Assembly (NCBI GenBank): GCA_020634035.1
Contig: JACKCM010000004.1
Location: 496,001-560,000 of the forward strand
DNA: 64,000 nt
Source of the DNA: Candidatus Obscuribacterales bacterium
GTDB taxonomy: Bacteria; Cyanobacteriota; Vampirovibrionia; Obscuribacterales; Obscuribacteraceae
Reading direction: 5' to 3'
Shown: one piece after another, positions 27,341 to 35,191 of the stretch
How positions within the stretch are numbered: position 1 is the first letter of the stretch
How the letters are laid out: every line of letters starts with the position of its first letter
Program-made: the position numbers and the translations under genes
The notes under the pieces: generated by a model
What the model was told of the DNA's origin: nothing
The model's database searches: none
Seen by the model: only the letters and a program-made list of their open reading frames with translations

Positions 27341-27835
27341 ATGCTCCTTATTCTTCTAGCGCTGGTCTGTCTTACCGCTTCATTCAATTCTGAAGCAGTT
27401 GCCGACTGGTACTGGGATTTCATCTATAAGGGTAAGGTCAGAGCCGCCCAGGAGCTGCTCAAGTCGGATCTTCGTAGAACTAACGGACAACTCGATCGCA
27501 ATCCGTCCTGGAAGCCAGGCGACACCATCTCTTTCAAAATCTATACAGAAAATGGCGAGGTGCCCATAACTGGCTATGTGCCCCGGCCGGTCGAGAACGG
27601 TTATGTCTCTAATGCCCAGAGAGGCGGACATTTCGTGGTCTACTACAGACCGCTGGTGCCCCGACAGTGTGTGTTGGAGCCCTCCTGGAGCAGTGCCCAG
27701 TCACTGATGCGCAAGCCGAAGCCGTCGCGAGTGCCGGGAGACGGTGTTTCTCGCTATTTATCCTTATGGGGCAAGGTGCTGGCGCTGATACTTTTCTTCT
27801 TCGGGGTTACTTCGGTAGCGAAGAACACTATGTGA
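27341..27835 (+). CDS. Membrane protein of unknown function, DUF3592-like layout
   Basis: 164 residues with hydrophobic stretches at both ends: LLILLALVCLTASF at the start and VLALILFFFGVTSV near the end. Between them is an extracytoplasmic beta-rich part with RGGHFVVYYRPLVPRQCVLEP. The same layout and the pattern GDHFVLYFNPDSPADISLNP occur in the DUF3592-like gene at 57509. The similarity is by eye only. The stop codon abuts the stop of the convergent glucosaminidase gene (TGATCA, no spacer). Confidence 0.72.
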   Translation: MLLILLALVCLTASFNSEAVADWYWDFIYKGKVRAAQELLKSDLRRTNGQLDRNPSWKPGDTISFKIYTENGEVPITGYVPRPVENGYVSNAQRGGHFVVYYRPLVPRQCVLEPSWSSAQSLMRKPKPSRVPGDGVSRYLSLWGKVLALILFFFGVTSVAKNTM

Positions 27836-29080
27836 TCAGGCGACGGCGGTATTGGAGCCGTTGTCCCAGCCGTTGACCATGCCTTTGACATTGGCTATAT
27901 AGGCGGTGGTGTCGTTTTCGGACTTGGGTGCGTAGGTATGCAGCACCTGGGAGAGGTGAGTGTAGCCCCGGCCGCCTTCCGACTGCGGTGCCAGATATTT
28001 GTCGTCGATCAGTCGATACCAGTCTTTGATGCCTTCTTCCCAGTTGGGATAGGCGCGGAAGCCTTTATAAGATCCCGCCGGACCTTCTCCTTTGATGTTG
28101 CCGAAACTCTTCGTATGTCTTGCCACTCCGGCGGTTCCGGCGCTCGACTCTTGAATGAAGAAGCCCAGGGCAATGGCCGGGTTGATGCCGGTGCGTACCC
28201 CTTCGTCATAGATCAGTTGACCCAGACCGGCTACCGGCGAGCCGTAAGATTTGAGGACTTCATCGATTTTTTCTGCTGTTATCGTAGGCGGACCTTTCAT
28301 GGCCAGGTCGCCGGCGACCGGGGCGAAGTTTTCTATATTGCCCCTGGGACCGATGGGCTCTGCCGGGTAGTTGCTGCTGTCGTATCCTGGCGATGAACTG
28401 CGATATCCCGGTGAACTGCTTCTGCCTCCCGGGCTGAACGGAGTCGCCGAATAATTGCGAGGAGCTGCCGCACTGGACCGATAGGATGGAGTGGAATCGC
28501 CGGGGCTGGAGTTGCCCGGGTCATAATCCGGTGCCACCGAAGCTCGCGGAGTACTCGAGCGGCTGGAATCGGATGCGGGCAGATTGGGCTCTGCATGGAG
28601 CTTATCCGTCCATTCCTGGGGAACAGGCTTACCTGGATTGTATTTCTGGTAGTAGCGAATCAACTCTCTCACAGTGGCTTTCTGGGCTTCGTTGGCCGCT
28701 TTGATGGCTTCGGCGCTGCCGCCGCCTTCTACCTGGATATTGAGATTGCCGTCCTGGGCGATAACTGCTTTATTGGGATTTTTTCGAATTTGACCGTCTT
28801 CGCCTATGATGAAGTCGGGCTCGACACCTGCCGCTTCGTTCTGGGCTGCGGTGGTGACATTGACCTCGCCAATATTGAGGAAGTAAGGCTCTATTGTCTG
28901 GGGCTCTATCGCCGGTGATTCCGAGATGCTGACATTGGGCAGAGCCGCTTTCGATGGAGCGGCCATATCGTCTACGCTGAGCGATTTGAGATCGAAACTG
29001 GCAAAATCTCCTGCGGTAGAGGCTTTTGCAGAATTGGTCGGCAAATCCGCGCTTTCAAATCCACGCGTCGAAATAGACAT
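27836..29080 (-). CDS. Leaderless N-acetylglucosaminidase (GH73-like) with long disordered N-terminus
   Basis: 414 residues. The first 240 residues are Ser/Pro/Ala-rich and low-complexity. The C-terminal 145 residues (about 265-410) form a glucosaminidase domain, with SYGSPVAGLGQLIYDEGVR, NPAIALGFFIQESSAGTAGV (the glutamate in IQESS is the likely catalytic acid) and SFGNIKGEGP. Domains of this type cleave peptidoglycan glycan strands. There is no signal peptide. The ATG has AGAGGA upstream. A 20-bp palindrome lies about 50 bp upstream (29133-29152). Confidence 0.86.
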   Translation of the reverse strand: MSISTRGFESADLPTNSAKASTAGDFASFDLKSLSVDDMAAPSKAALPNVSISESPAIEPQTIEPYFLNIGEVNVTTAAQNEAAGVEPDFIIGEDGQIRKNPNKAVIAQDGNLNIQVEGGGSAEAIKAANEAQKATVRELIRYYQKYNPGKPVPQEWTDKLHAEPNLPASDSSRSSTPRASVAPDYDPGNSSPGDSTPSYRSSAAAPRNYSATPFSPGGRSSSPGYRSSSPGYDSSNYPAEPIGPRGNIENFAPVAGDLAMKGPPTITAEKIDEVLKSYGSPVAGLGQLIYDEGVRTGINPAIALGFFIQESSAGTAGVARHTKSFGNIKGEGPAGSYKGFRAYPNWEEGIKDWYRLIDDKYLAPQSEGGRGYTHLSQVLHTYAPKSENDTTAYIANVKGMVNGWDNGSNTAVA

Positions 29081-29132
29081 GGAGGGTTTCCTCTGACTTA
29101 TATAAGGACCTGAGCAGGTGGGGGGCTGATCT

Positions 29133-29152
29133 CGATTTGCCGGGGCAAATCG
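29133..29152. promoter_or_regulatory. 20-bp palindrome, candidate operator
   Basis: CGATTTGCC-GG-GGCAAATCG is a perfect 9-bp inverted repeat around two bases, and AACCGGTT (29153-29160), another palindrome, follows directly. It sits between the glucosaminidase gene (start at 29080, minus) and the membrane protein gene (start at 29329, plus). The site could be a repressor operator for either. No T-tract follows, so it is not a terminator. Confidence 0.5.
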
Positions 29153-29328
29153 AACCGGTTCTTACGATATTATTGTGAGCGATATACTGAGGATATTGAT
29201 TCTACGGGTCTTCGTCAACGCAAAAGGTGGGGAAAATCCCATGGTCCTGCGACCGGTTTAATCTTTGCTTCCCCGGTGCCAAACAGATAGAATGTCCTGG
29301 TCCATAGTGATTTGATGAGGGGAGCGAA

Positions 29329-30039
29329 GTGAAACTGGAGCTGGTCAAAAAGCGTTCTGGCTATGCCCTCGATACCTTCGTCGATTCCTGGGTTATTGGA
29401 GCGCGCAAGTTCTTTCCTTTATTGGGCGCCTGGGCTTTGACTCTACTCTTGCCTGTGATCTTGATGGTAGTGGGTACCATCGCCGGTCTTGGCATAGATA
29501 CCATGCAGGGTTTCAAGCATGGAGGCGTTTTCACCCTGATAGGCCTGCTTGTGCCCGGCATAATGATCGGCTGGATGTGGCCGGGCTGGATGTATTTCTG
29601 TCTCAAGCTTGCCAGGGATATTCCAGTCAAATGGACCGATCTCTTTCGTCCGCTGCCCGAGGCGGTCTCCGGCTTGATCGCGTTGTCTATAACCTCGGTG
29701 CTAATTGGTCTTGGTATGATTCTGGTGGTACCCGGAGTGCTTCTCTATTTGAAGTGGCAGCTGGTTCCCTTCTATATAGTCGATCGCAAATACGGACCTA
29801 TTAAAGCGATGAAGCAGAGTTGGGAGGATACCGACAGGCTCTTTGTGACGCTCGGTCTTATGGATCTGCTCTTTGCCGGGGTTTTCTCTTTGATCGCCGC
29901 TACGGTATTCGGTCCGGTGGCACTGGCTATGGCGTTTTCTATGGCGAGCGCCCTTGTCTATCATCGCTGGTTGACCGATGAAGAGCATCCGGATATGCCG
30001 CGGTTGGAAGATGAAGAGCACGAAAGCCTGGTGCAGTAA
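29329..30039 (+). CDS. Multi-pass membrane protein of unknown function
   Basis: 236 residues with about six hydrophobic helices, including FFPLLGAWALTLLLPVILMV and IALSITSVLIGLGMILVVPG. A sequence in the last third, WQLVPFYIVDRKYGPIKAM then SWEDTDRL, is the kind found in DUF975-like membrane proteins and in the membrane domain of glycerophosphoryl diester phosphodiesterases (a conserved VVD..GP..A.K.SW pattern). Start is a GTG at 29329 with GGGGAG upstream. Function unknown. Confidence 0.8.
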   Translation: MKLELVKKRSGYALDTFVDSWVIGARKFFPLLGAWALTLLLPVILMVVGTIAGLGIDTMQGFKHGGVFTLIGLLVPGIMIGWMWPGWMYFCLKLARDIPVKWTDLFRPLPEAVSGLIALSITSVLIGLGMILVVPGVLLYLKWQLVPFYIVDRKYGPIKAMKQSWEDTDRLFVTLGLMDLLFAGVFSLIAATVFGPVALAMAFSMASALVYHRWLTDEEHPDMPRLEDEEHESLVQ

Positions 30040-30211
30040 TCTGCGAAAACTGCCTATTTCAGGGGATTCTCGCCCTCACTCAATAGTGGTAGATGCGGCC
30101 CGAAATCATTGCATACGGATACGACTATATAGTAAAACCTAACAGCGACTGTTTTGGATGCCGGGCTAGGATAAGAAGATAGAGGCGGTCCTGTATTTGG
30201 GGAAGAATGAG

Positions 30212-30445
30212 ATGATGCGACAAGAATCTAAAGGCATATCCTTAAAAGTAATCGGCATCTTAATTGCATGGTTTTTGTCGGTTTCTATCTGTGGGATCTT
30301 TCATGTCGCCCATATTTGTCTTGGAATGAGCATCGCTTCTATGGCGCTTTTGATGAGCGAGAAGAATTGGACAGCGAAGTCCGTCACCGCTTTGACTCTT
30401 AATATGGTGGCTATGGGCTTGAGTTTCTGGCTTTTGATTCGCTGA
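30212..30445 (+). CDS. Small two- or three-helix membrane protein
   Basis: 77 residues. Hydrophobic helices (VIGILIAWFLSVSICGIFHV, CLGMSIASMALLMS, ALTLNMVAMGLSFWLLIR) fill most of the sequence. An ATG at 30212 follows GGGGAAG by 6 nt; the ATG at 30215 or a TTG at 30197 are alternatives. Short proteins with this layout are often annotated DUF4190-like, but I have no specific match. A weak inverted repeat (TTGCT...AGCAA) follows the stop at 30453-30483. Confidence 0.6.
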   Translation: MMRQESKGISLKVIGILIAWFLSVSICGIFHVAHICLGMSIASMALLMSEKNWTAKSVTALTLNMVAMGLSFWLLIR

Positions 30446-30599
30446 TTGCTTATCTGCTTTCCCCTGAAAGGGTGATAGCAAGATCAGCTTATTTACCGAT
30501 AGAGAATCCCCTGGCTTGTGGATGTCGCCGACTCTGATTTAAAGGGATAACGTAGTTAGAGTATATCTGGTGTTCCCTTAGACTTGGATCTTTTCAATC

Positions 30600-30851
30600 A
30601 TGCTTCAAAAGTTACTTTTGTTATGCCGCTGTAACATCGCTCTTTTTTCTCTGGTTCTGGTCGCCTCCGCAGTCTTTCTTGCCTTCATCGGCCCGGCGCG
30701 AGCTGCCTGTATGGCTCTCGGTCTGGTTCTGGCATCAATCGTGTTGCTTGTTCTGGACGCGAAGCGAACCGGCGGTTCCCCAGGAGTGTTCAAGGCCTTC
30801 CTGATCAATTTCGGAGCGGCTTTTCTTTCTCTGGTTACTTTAGTTCCTTGA
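30600..30851 (+). CDS. Small membrane protein of unknown function
   Basis: 83 residues with two or three hydrophobic helices (LFSLVLVASAVFLAFIG, CMALGLVLASIVLLVLD, AFLINFGAAFLSLVTLVP). No motif is recognised. It could be a homologue of the small membrane protein 150 bp upstream only in layout. The gene converges with a lipoprotein gene, with 19 bp between their stops. Confidence 0.6.
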   Translation: MLQKLLLLCRCNIALFSLVLVASAVFLAFIGPARAACMALGLVLASIVLLVLDAKRTGGSPGVFKAFLINFGAAFLSLVTLVP

Positions 30852-30870
30852 GAATTCTAGAAACTTTGAA

Positions 30871-31518
30871 TCAGGGTTTGAAAGAGTCGATGAAGCGTTT
30901 TACATCGGGGCTCTGAGGATTCTGGGTAATCACCTCTAGATAATAGAGTGCCAGGTCGGTTACATAGCAGATATAGGTTACGTCAGCTTTGCCGACCTTG
31001 CCTGAGTATTGTATGGACTGGGCATTGCCGACATTGAATTTGCCCACTAAGTCTATCTTCGGGTTCAGTTTCATCTGATTGAAAGTCATCAGATTGGCCT
31101 GGATGATCTGGTCTGTCCATATCTCTAGAGCCTGTTCATTGGTGACTCCTTTTTTGCGGTCGCTTTCCAGATTCCTCGAACTGACACCCACGGTATACGA
31201 GACTTTGCTTCCCTGGGGCTTGTATACATAGCGAAGCGTTCCATCAGGAAGCTGTTGCGCGTCTATGGGAGCAGGCATTTCGAATGTGGTGCTGGTTCCC
31301 ATAATAGAGACTTTCTTCCAGCCGCCAGGCGCATCAGTCATCGTATGTGGTGCGCCACCCGGAGCCTGTTGTTGCTGGGTCTGTTGTCCCTGCATCGGCA
31401 TCTGTCCAGGATTCATTTGTTGTTGTTGCTGCTGGTCGGCGCCGCCGCCGCAGGCTGCAAGCAAGAGAATGGCCGCTATACTACCGAGTGTGCAGGATGC
31501 TTTTTTATGATCGATCAT
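30871..31518 (-). CDS. Lipoprotein of unknown function with Gln-rich linker
   Basis: 215 residues. The signal peptide SIAAILLLAAC ends in a clear lipobox (LAAC), so Cys22 or so should be lipidated. A glutamine-rich, low-complexity linker (about 30-60) is followed by a compact domain of 140 residues (FEMPAPIDAQQLPDGTLRYV; TYICYVTDLALYYLEVITQN). That domain resembles the PsbP or MOG1-like fold seen in some cyanobacterial lipoproteins, but I cannot confirm this. Final LIPO sorting would depend on lnt in this window. Confidence 0.8.
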   Translation of the reverse strand: MIDHKKASCTLGSIAAILLLAACGGGADQQQQQQMNPGQMPMQGQQTQQQQAPGGAPHTMTDAPGGWKKVSIMGTSTTFEMPAPIDAQQLPDGTLRYVYKPQGSKVSYTVGVSSRNLESDRKKGVTNEQALEIWTDQIIQANLMTFNQMKLNPKIDLVGKFNVGNAQSIQYSGKVGKADVTYICYVTDLALYYLEVITQNPQSPDVKRFIDSFKP

Positions 31519-31540
31519 GGTTGATTATTCTCTCCCTTTT

Positions 31541-32575
31541 TTAAATCCCCAGTAGTTTCTGGTCGATACTGCGTGTCAGATCTTCCATCTCGCGAAATAG
31601 CTCTCTCTGTTTATTGAAAGGGAGATTTGGGCTGTTTCGGAGCTGAGTCTCTATCGAATGGATGCGGTTCTCTTTTCTATAAAGTTCACTGGCTTCTGCT
31701 CGGCTCAGTTTACCCCGAGAAATACCGTCGGCGATTCTCTGGTTTATAAGTGGTGTCTGGCTGTTACGACTGTGATGTCTGCTGTGTCCGTATCCATAGC
31801 GATTTCCACTTCCATAGCCGTATCCTCTACCCCGGTGTCTGTTCTGGTAGCCGTAGCCACTGGTGGCGTTTATCTTGCTTCGCAACTCTCGCAAGTCGGT
31901 TAGTAGATTGTGCTCTTCATCGTAATCTATGCGACCATCTTTGAGATAGATGAGTTCGTCGTTTCTTATCTTGTTGAGGGTGTTCTGATAGTCTCTCGAT
32001 TCGTTCCAGGAGATTTTACCTTCGCTGAGAGCCTGAGAAATGGAAGAATCTATTTCGGCTTGCATGCTGTCTATATGTGCCTTTCTGAGCTCGGCATTCT
32101 CAAGGACGCCGCCTCTGTTTTGACGACCGCCGTACTTCTTGAACCATTCGTCATGGGAGAGGTTGCCTGTACCGGTGGTGGCAGAGTTTTCCATGTAGGC
32201 TTTGATTTTTGAGGAGAGGAAGTTGAGTTCGTCAAGCAGTTTTACAACTTCTGGATCTTGAAGGGTGCCGTCGGCGAGATACTCAGATTCATGATGGGCG
32301 ATTTGATTGAGGTCGTTGCGCAACTCCGTCTCTTCGGTGGGGGTGAGCTGACCTGTTTTTACGCCGGCTTCGATGTTCTGCTCTAACTCTGCCTGGCGAT
32401 TGTTCAGATTGGTCTTGGTTACGGCTTGTGCTTGATCCGGGGTGAGATTATTCCCCTTCAGAGTAGAGTCAAGATAATTGCGGAGCAACTCTTTATAGTC
32501 CAGGGCCTGGACCGGCGTCGCTGATACAGCGATTAAGGAGACGATGGATAAGGAGAGGAGCAATCGGTTTTTCAT
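31541..32575 (-). CDS. Exported protein with three helical repeats and a Gly/Tyr/His/Arg linker
   Basis: About 344 residues from the ATG at 32575, which has AGGA 9 nt upstream. A signal peptide ends after ATPVQA. Three copies of a 60-residue helical module appear at about 67-125, 177-235 and 279-340: each starts with a helix, then GxLxxxE (GQLTPTEE; GKISWNES; GKLSRAEA), a short xxDGxL or similar loop, and a leucine-rich helix ending in LxSKI or LTRSI. A linker rich in Gly, Tyr, His and Arg (238-270) separates copies two and three. I recognise no family. Confidence 0.82.
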   Translation of the reverse strand: MKNRLLLSLSIVSLIAVSATPVQALDYKELLRNYLDSTLKGNNLTPDQAQAVTKTNLNNRQAELEQNIEAGVKTGQLTPTEETELRNDLNQIAHHESEYLADGTLQDPEVVKLLDELNFLSSKIKAYMENSATTGTGNLSHDEWFKKYGGRQNRGGVLENAELRKAHIDSMQAEIDSSISQALSEGKISWNESRDYQNTLNKIRNDELIYLKDGRIDYDEEHNLLTDLRELRSKINATSGYGYQNRHRGRGYGYGSGNRYGYGHSRHHSRNSQTPLINQRIADGISRGKLSRAEASELYRKENRIHSIETQLRNSPNLPFNKQRELFREMEDLTRSIDQKLLGI

Positions 32576-32662
32576 AGCCAGGTTCCTGAGATAGCTACTA
32601 ACTGTACCTGACACTTATACCCGAATGCTTCGAATCTGTCCTCTCAGTTGCAAGGGGGTCGG

Positions 32663-32695
32663 GGCGGTATCTTTTACCAGGTATGAGATACCGCC
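32663..32695. promoter_or_regulatory. 9-bp inverted repeat in the divergent region before the M48 gene
   Basis: GGCGGTATC (32663-32671) and GATACCGCC (32687-32695) are perfect inverted copies with a 15-nt spacer. The site is between two divergent starts (32575 and 32925), so it is not a normal gene terminator. It could be a dimeric-repressor operator or a stem in a 5' leader. The whole region 32576-32924 is otherwise free of genes. Confidence 0.45.
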
Positions 32696-32838
32696 GTTTC
32701 TTGTGAAAGTTAAAAGCAGGCAAAATGGCGTCCCCAATCTTTAATCTGCCATTAAGCAGGCGGGTGAAGTCAAGGGAATGCCTCTATACTGATAACAGTC
32801 AGTCATTTGATTATTTGAATCAGTATTTAGTCAGATGC

Positions 32839-32875
32839 GCTTCCTGGAGCCTTGCCGGTTCCAGGGGGCGTTTTC
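32839..32875 (+). terminator. Terminator-like hairpin in the leader of the M48 gene
   Basis: GCTTCCTGGAGCC (32839-32851) and GGTTCCAGGGGGC (32857-32869) form a 13-bp stem (three G-T pairs) with a 5-nt loop and a GTTTTC tail. It lies 14 nt before an ATG at 32883 and about 50 nt before the preferred start at 32925. A terminator here would act as an attenuator of the M48 gene, or it could end a short leader RNA. Confidence 0.5.
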
Positions 32876-32924
32876 ATAGCTGATGGCGCATTCGGTGCCG
32901 GATGAAACCAAAGTGAGGTTCGTG

Positions 32925-34073
32925 ATGAAATTCAAATTTTTGTGCGGTCCTGACAGATGTTGCGCTGCTCTGGCTGAAGCTCAGCTGGAGAAACGCTGGC
33001 AGGGTTATTTAATCTGGTTGCTTCTGCTGCCCTTTGCTCTGGCAGCATTTCTTGCCATAGGAAAGGCCGGAGATGCTTTTTTTGCCGGTCAAACCACAGT
33101 GGCAGCCGACCTTTGTGCCATATTAGTCGTCACTTTCCTCAGCTCTGTTATGGCCTGTGTCTATACATCGCTTTCCGGTAAAGACCCTTCAAAGAACAAA
33201 AGTGTAGAGGTCAAGTCGGATGAAGCGACAGATGCTTCGGCTCGTCCGTCTTCTTTAAATGGAGCCGTGTTCTTCCTGGCGTGTTCTCTCCTGGCAGGAA
33301 GTTTTCAGGTGCTTTACCTGATCTCTTATCGCTGGTTCGGCAACTTCTGGTGGCTGGTACCAGCCCTGACTTCAATCGCCTTTAGCGCGGCAATGATCAT
33401 GGTTCAGAGCAAAATTCTGAAACAGATCTTCCCTGCCTCTCCCCTGGCAGATGAGTCTATGAGCCGTCGTCTTTATGAGATTGCTGATCAAGCTGGCTTT
33501 CCTCTTGTAGAACTGCTCCATCTCGATTCTGGCATAAACATGGATGACAAGCCGCTTTTCGTGGCAACTATACAGGACAGACCGAGGGTTTATTTTACCT
33601 CGACTGTTCTGGACAATCTCAACAGTGATGAAATTTCGGTGGCTTTCGCCCATGAGCTCGGTCACGCCAAAATGAATCATGTATTCAGCAAACTGATTTT
33701 GAAGTATCTGCTTGTGCTCGGCAAATGGTTCATTGCGGCTCAGATCGTCTCTGCCCTATGTGGTGGTGTTAGTGGTGCATTCTCTCTCCTCACGCTTCTG
33801 TATGCGGTCGATGCGGTGACAGGAGCCATCATCCCCGCTATAGAGGGAATGTACTCGCGATATTGCGAAAAGCAGGCTGATCTCTTCGCTCTTGAATTGA
33901 CCGGAGACGTCGAGAGTTTCGTCACCGCCTTCGAGCGCCTGTATGATGTCGTTCCTGGTATCAAAGCAAGACATGCTTTAATCGGAATCTATGCTACTCA
34001 TCCCGGTCTCGATAAGCGAATCGGTTATGCCCGCGCCTGGAAGACAGCGTCCAGGAATTGGGAAGGAGTATAA
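32925..34073 (+). CDS. M48-family membrane metallopeptidase
   Basis: About 382 residues from the ATG at 32925, chosen because AGTGAGG precedes it by 6 nt and a hairpin separates it from the ATG at 32883. Helices near the N-terminus (LIWLLLLPFALAAFLAIGKA; ICAILVVTFLSSVMACVY-like stretch; and a third near 120-140) precede the catalytic motif HELGHAK, with zinc ligands His243 and His247 and base Glu244. The third ligand Glu is in YCEKQADLFAL. HtpX/Ste24 peptidases degrade damaged membrane proteins. Two more helices may follow the active site. Confidence 0.88.
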   Translation: MKFKFLCGPDRCCAALAEAQLEKRWQGYLIWLLLLPFALAAFLAIGKAGDAFFAGQTTVAADLCAILVVTFLSSVMACVYTSLSGKDPSKNKSVEVKSDEATDASARPSSLNGAVFFLACSLLAGSFQVLYLISYRWFGNFWWLVPALTSIAFSAAMIMVQSKILKQIFPASPLADESMSRRLYEIADQAGFPLVELLHLDSGINMDDKPLFVATIQDRPRVYFTSTVLDNLNSDEISVAFAHELGHAKMNHVFSKLILKYLLVLGKWFIAAQIVSALCGGVSGAFSLLTLLYAVDAVTGAIIPAIEGMYSRYCEKQADLFALELTGDVESFVTAFERLYDVVPGIKARHALIGIYATHPGLDKRIGYARAWKTASRNWEGV

Positions 34074-34075
34074 AA

Positions 34076-35164
34076 GTGAACAAAATCTACATGGCTATTT
34101 TGAAAGCTTCTCTTCTCAAGAGCAACCGCTTTTCCTGGTTGACCTCGGCTATCGTTTCGCGTTTTGCGAAGGACGGCGAACATGGTTGTCTGGCAAAATT
34201 TCAGAATGACTATCTGGCTTTTATCGGTGATCCTGCTTTTGTGCCGGACACGAAAACACTATTGATCCTCTCCAACCTGAGCTCATCGGCTCTGATTCGC
34301 GGTGACCTTCCGGGGCGCTATAAGATAGAAAGTATAATCCTGGACTTACCCGGGATAGCCAATGATGAGGCGCTTCGTTTGAGGACCAGGACCAGAGTGG
34401 TTTTCACCGATTTCGTAAAGGGTCGCTTTTCTGGCAGTTTCGCCGAGCTCAACCGCATCGAAAAGGCTCTTGCGGAGGCTCAAGAAAGTGATTTCACCTT
34501 TGGGTCGGAGAACTTCAGGCTGTATACCGAAGCCTTTGGTGCGCTTTATCTCAAGTGGTTCAATCGCGCTGAGAATGCCGCCTCCCGGGCCTGTCGCCGG
34601 GCGGAGAAACGCTATGGAATGCGCAGTCTGGATACTGTTGGATATAAGCAGTTGCTGGTCGAGATCTATCTTGGCCGGGGTGAGTTAGAGAAGGCAAGGG
34701 AGTTGATTCGTGAAGTCATGATTATTCAGAGGCACTACCATAAACCGGAGTCTCTGGAGCTTGCCGCCACTTATCTTGTCGCCGCGGCCGTAGATGCGGA
34801 AACCGGAAATTTTGATCAATCGGAAGCCGGTCTTGCCTGTGTAGAAAAGGCCTATGGTCGTGTAACTGCTAACAGCACGCTCATAGATCTGGCTCATCTT
34901 TATGTGGGCAGAGCTCGTCTGGCTTACTGTCGCGGTGACAAGAGCGCCTGTTTTGACTTTGCCAACAGAGCTCTATCGGAATTCGCTTGTCACTTCCCCG
35001 ATGATCATCCTGTCCTGGTGGATGCTCTAGCTTATGCGGCTCTTGCTACAGAAGAGCAGAGAGCCGAGTTGAAAGTTAGACTGGAGCGAATTGTCGGCAG
35101 GTATAAGATGAATTCCTGGAAACTGCTTGAGCAGCTCAGAAGAGAGGTAAGTCAGGTGATTTAG
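34076..35164 (+). CDS. Alpha-helical TPR-like protein, partner of the M48 gene
   Basis: About 362 residues starting at the GTG at 34076, which has GGAAGGAG 7 nt upstream and lies 2 bp after the M48 stop, so the two genes form an operon. The middle and end contain degenerate TPR helices, such as YGMRSLDTVGYKQLLVEIYL, GRGELEKARELIREVMI and GDKSACFDFANRALSEF. No membrane segment is seen. The gene most likely gives the peptidase an adaptor, but this is inference from the coupling. Confidence 0.78.
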   Translation: MNKIYMAILKASLLKSNRFSWLTSAIVSRFAKDGEHGCLAKFQNDYLAFIGDPAFVPDTKTLLILSNLSSSALIRGDLPGRYKIESIILDLPGIANDEALRLRTRTRVVFTDFVKGRFSGSFAELNRIEKALAEAQESDFTFGSENFRLYTEAFGALYLKWFNRAENAASRACRRAEKRYGMRSLDTVGYKQLLVEIYLGRGELEKARELIREVMIIQRHYHKPESLELAATYLVAAAVDAETGNFDQSEAGLACVEKAYGRVTANSTLIDLAHLYVGRARLAYCRGDKSACFDFANRALSEFACHFPDDHPVLVDALAYAALATEEQRAELKVRLERIVGRYKMNSWKLLEQLRREVSQVI

Positions 35165-35191
35165 AGAGAGTTGCTTTAATTAAAGCTCTCT
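35165..35191. terminator. Shared palindrome between convergent genes, candidate bidirectional terminator
   Basis: GCTTTAATTAAAGC (35173-35186) is a perfect 14-bp palindrome flanked by AGAGA and TCTCT, so a longer stem with a small bulge can form in either strand. It lies across the 11 bp between two convergent stops and includes the stop codon of the minus-strand gene. T-rich sequence is only modest. Confidence 0.45.
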
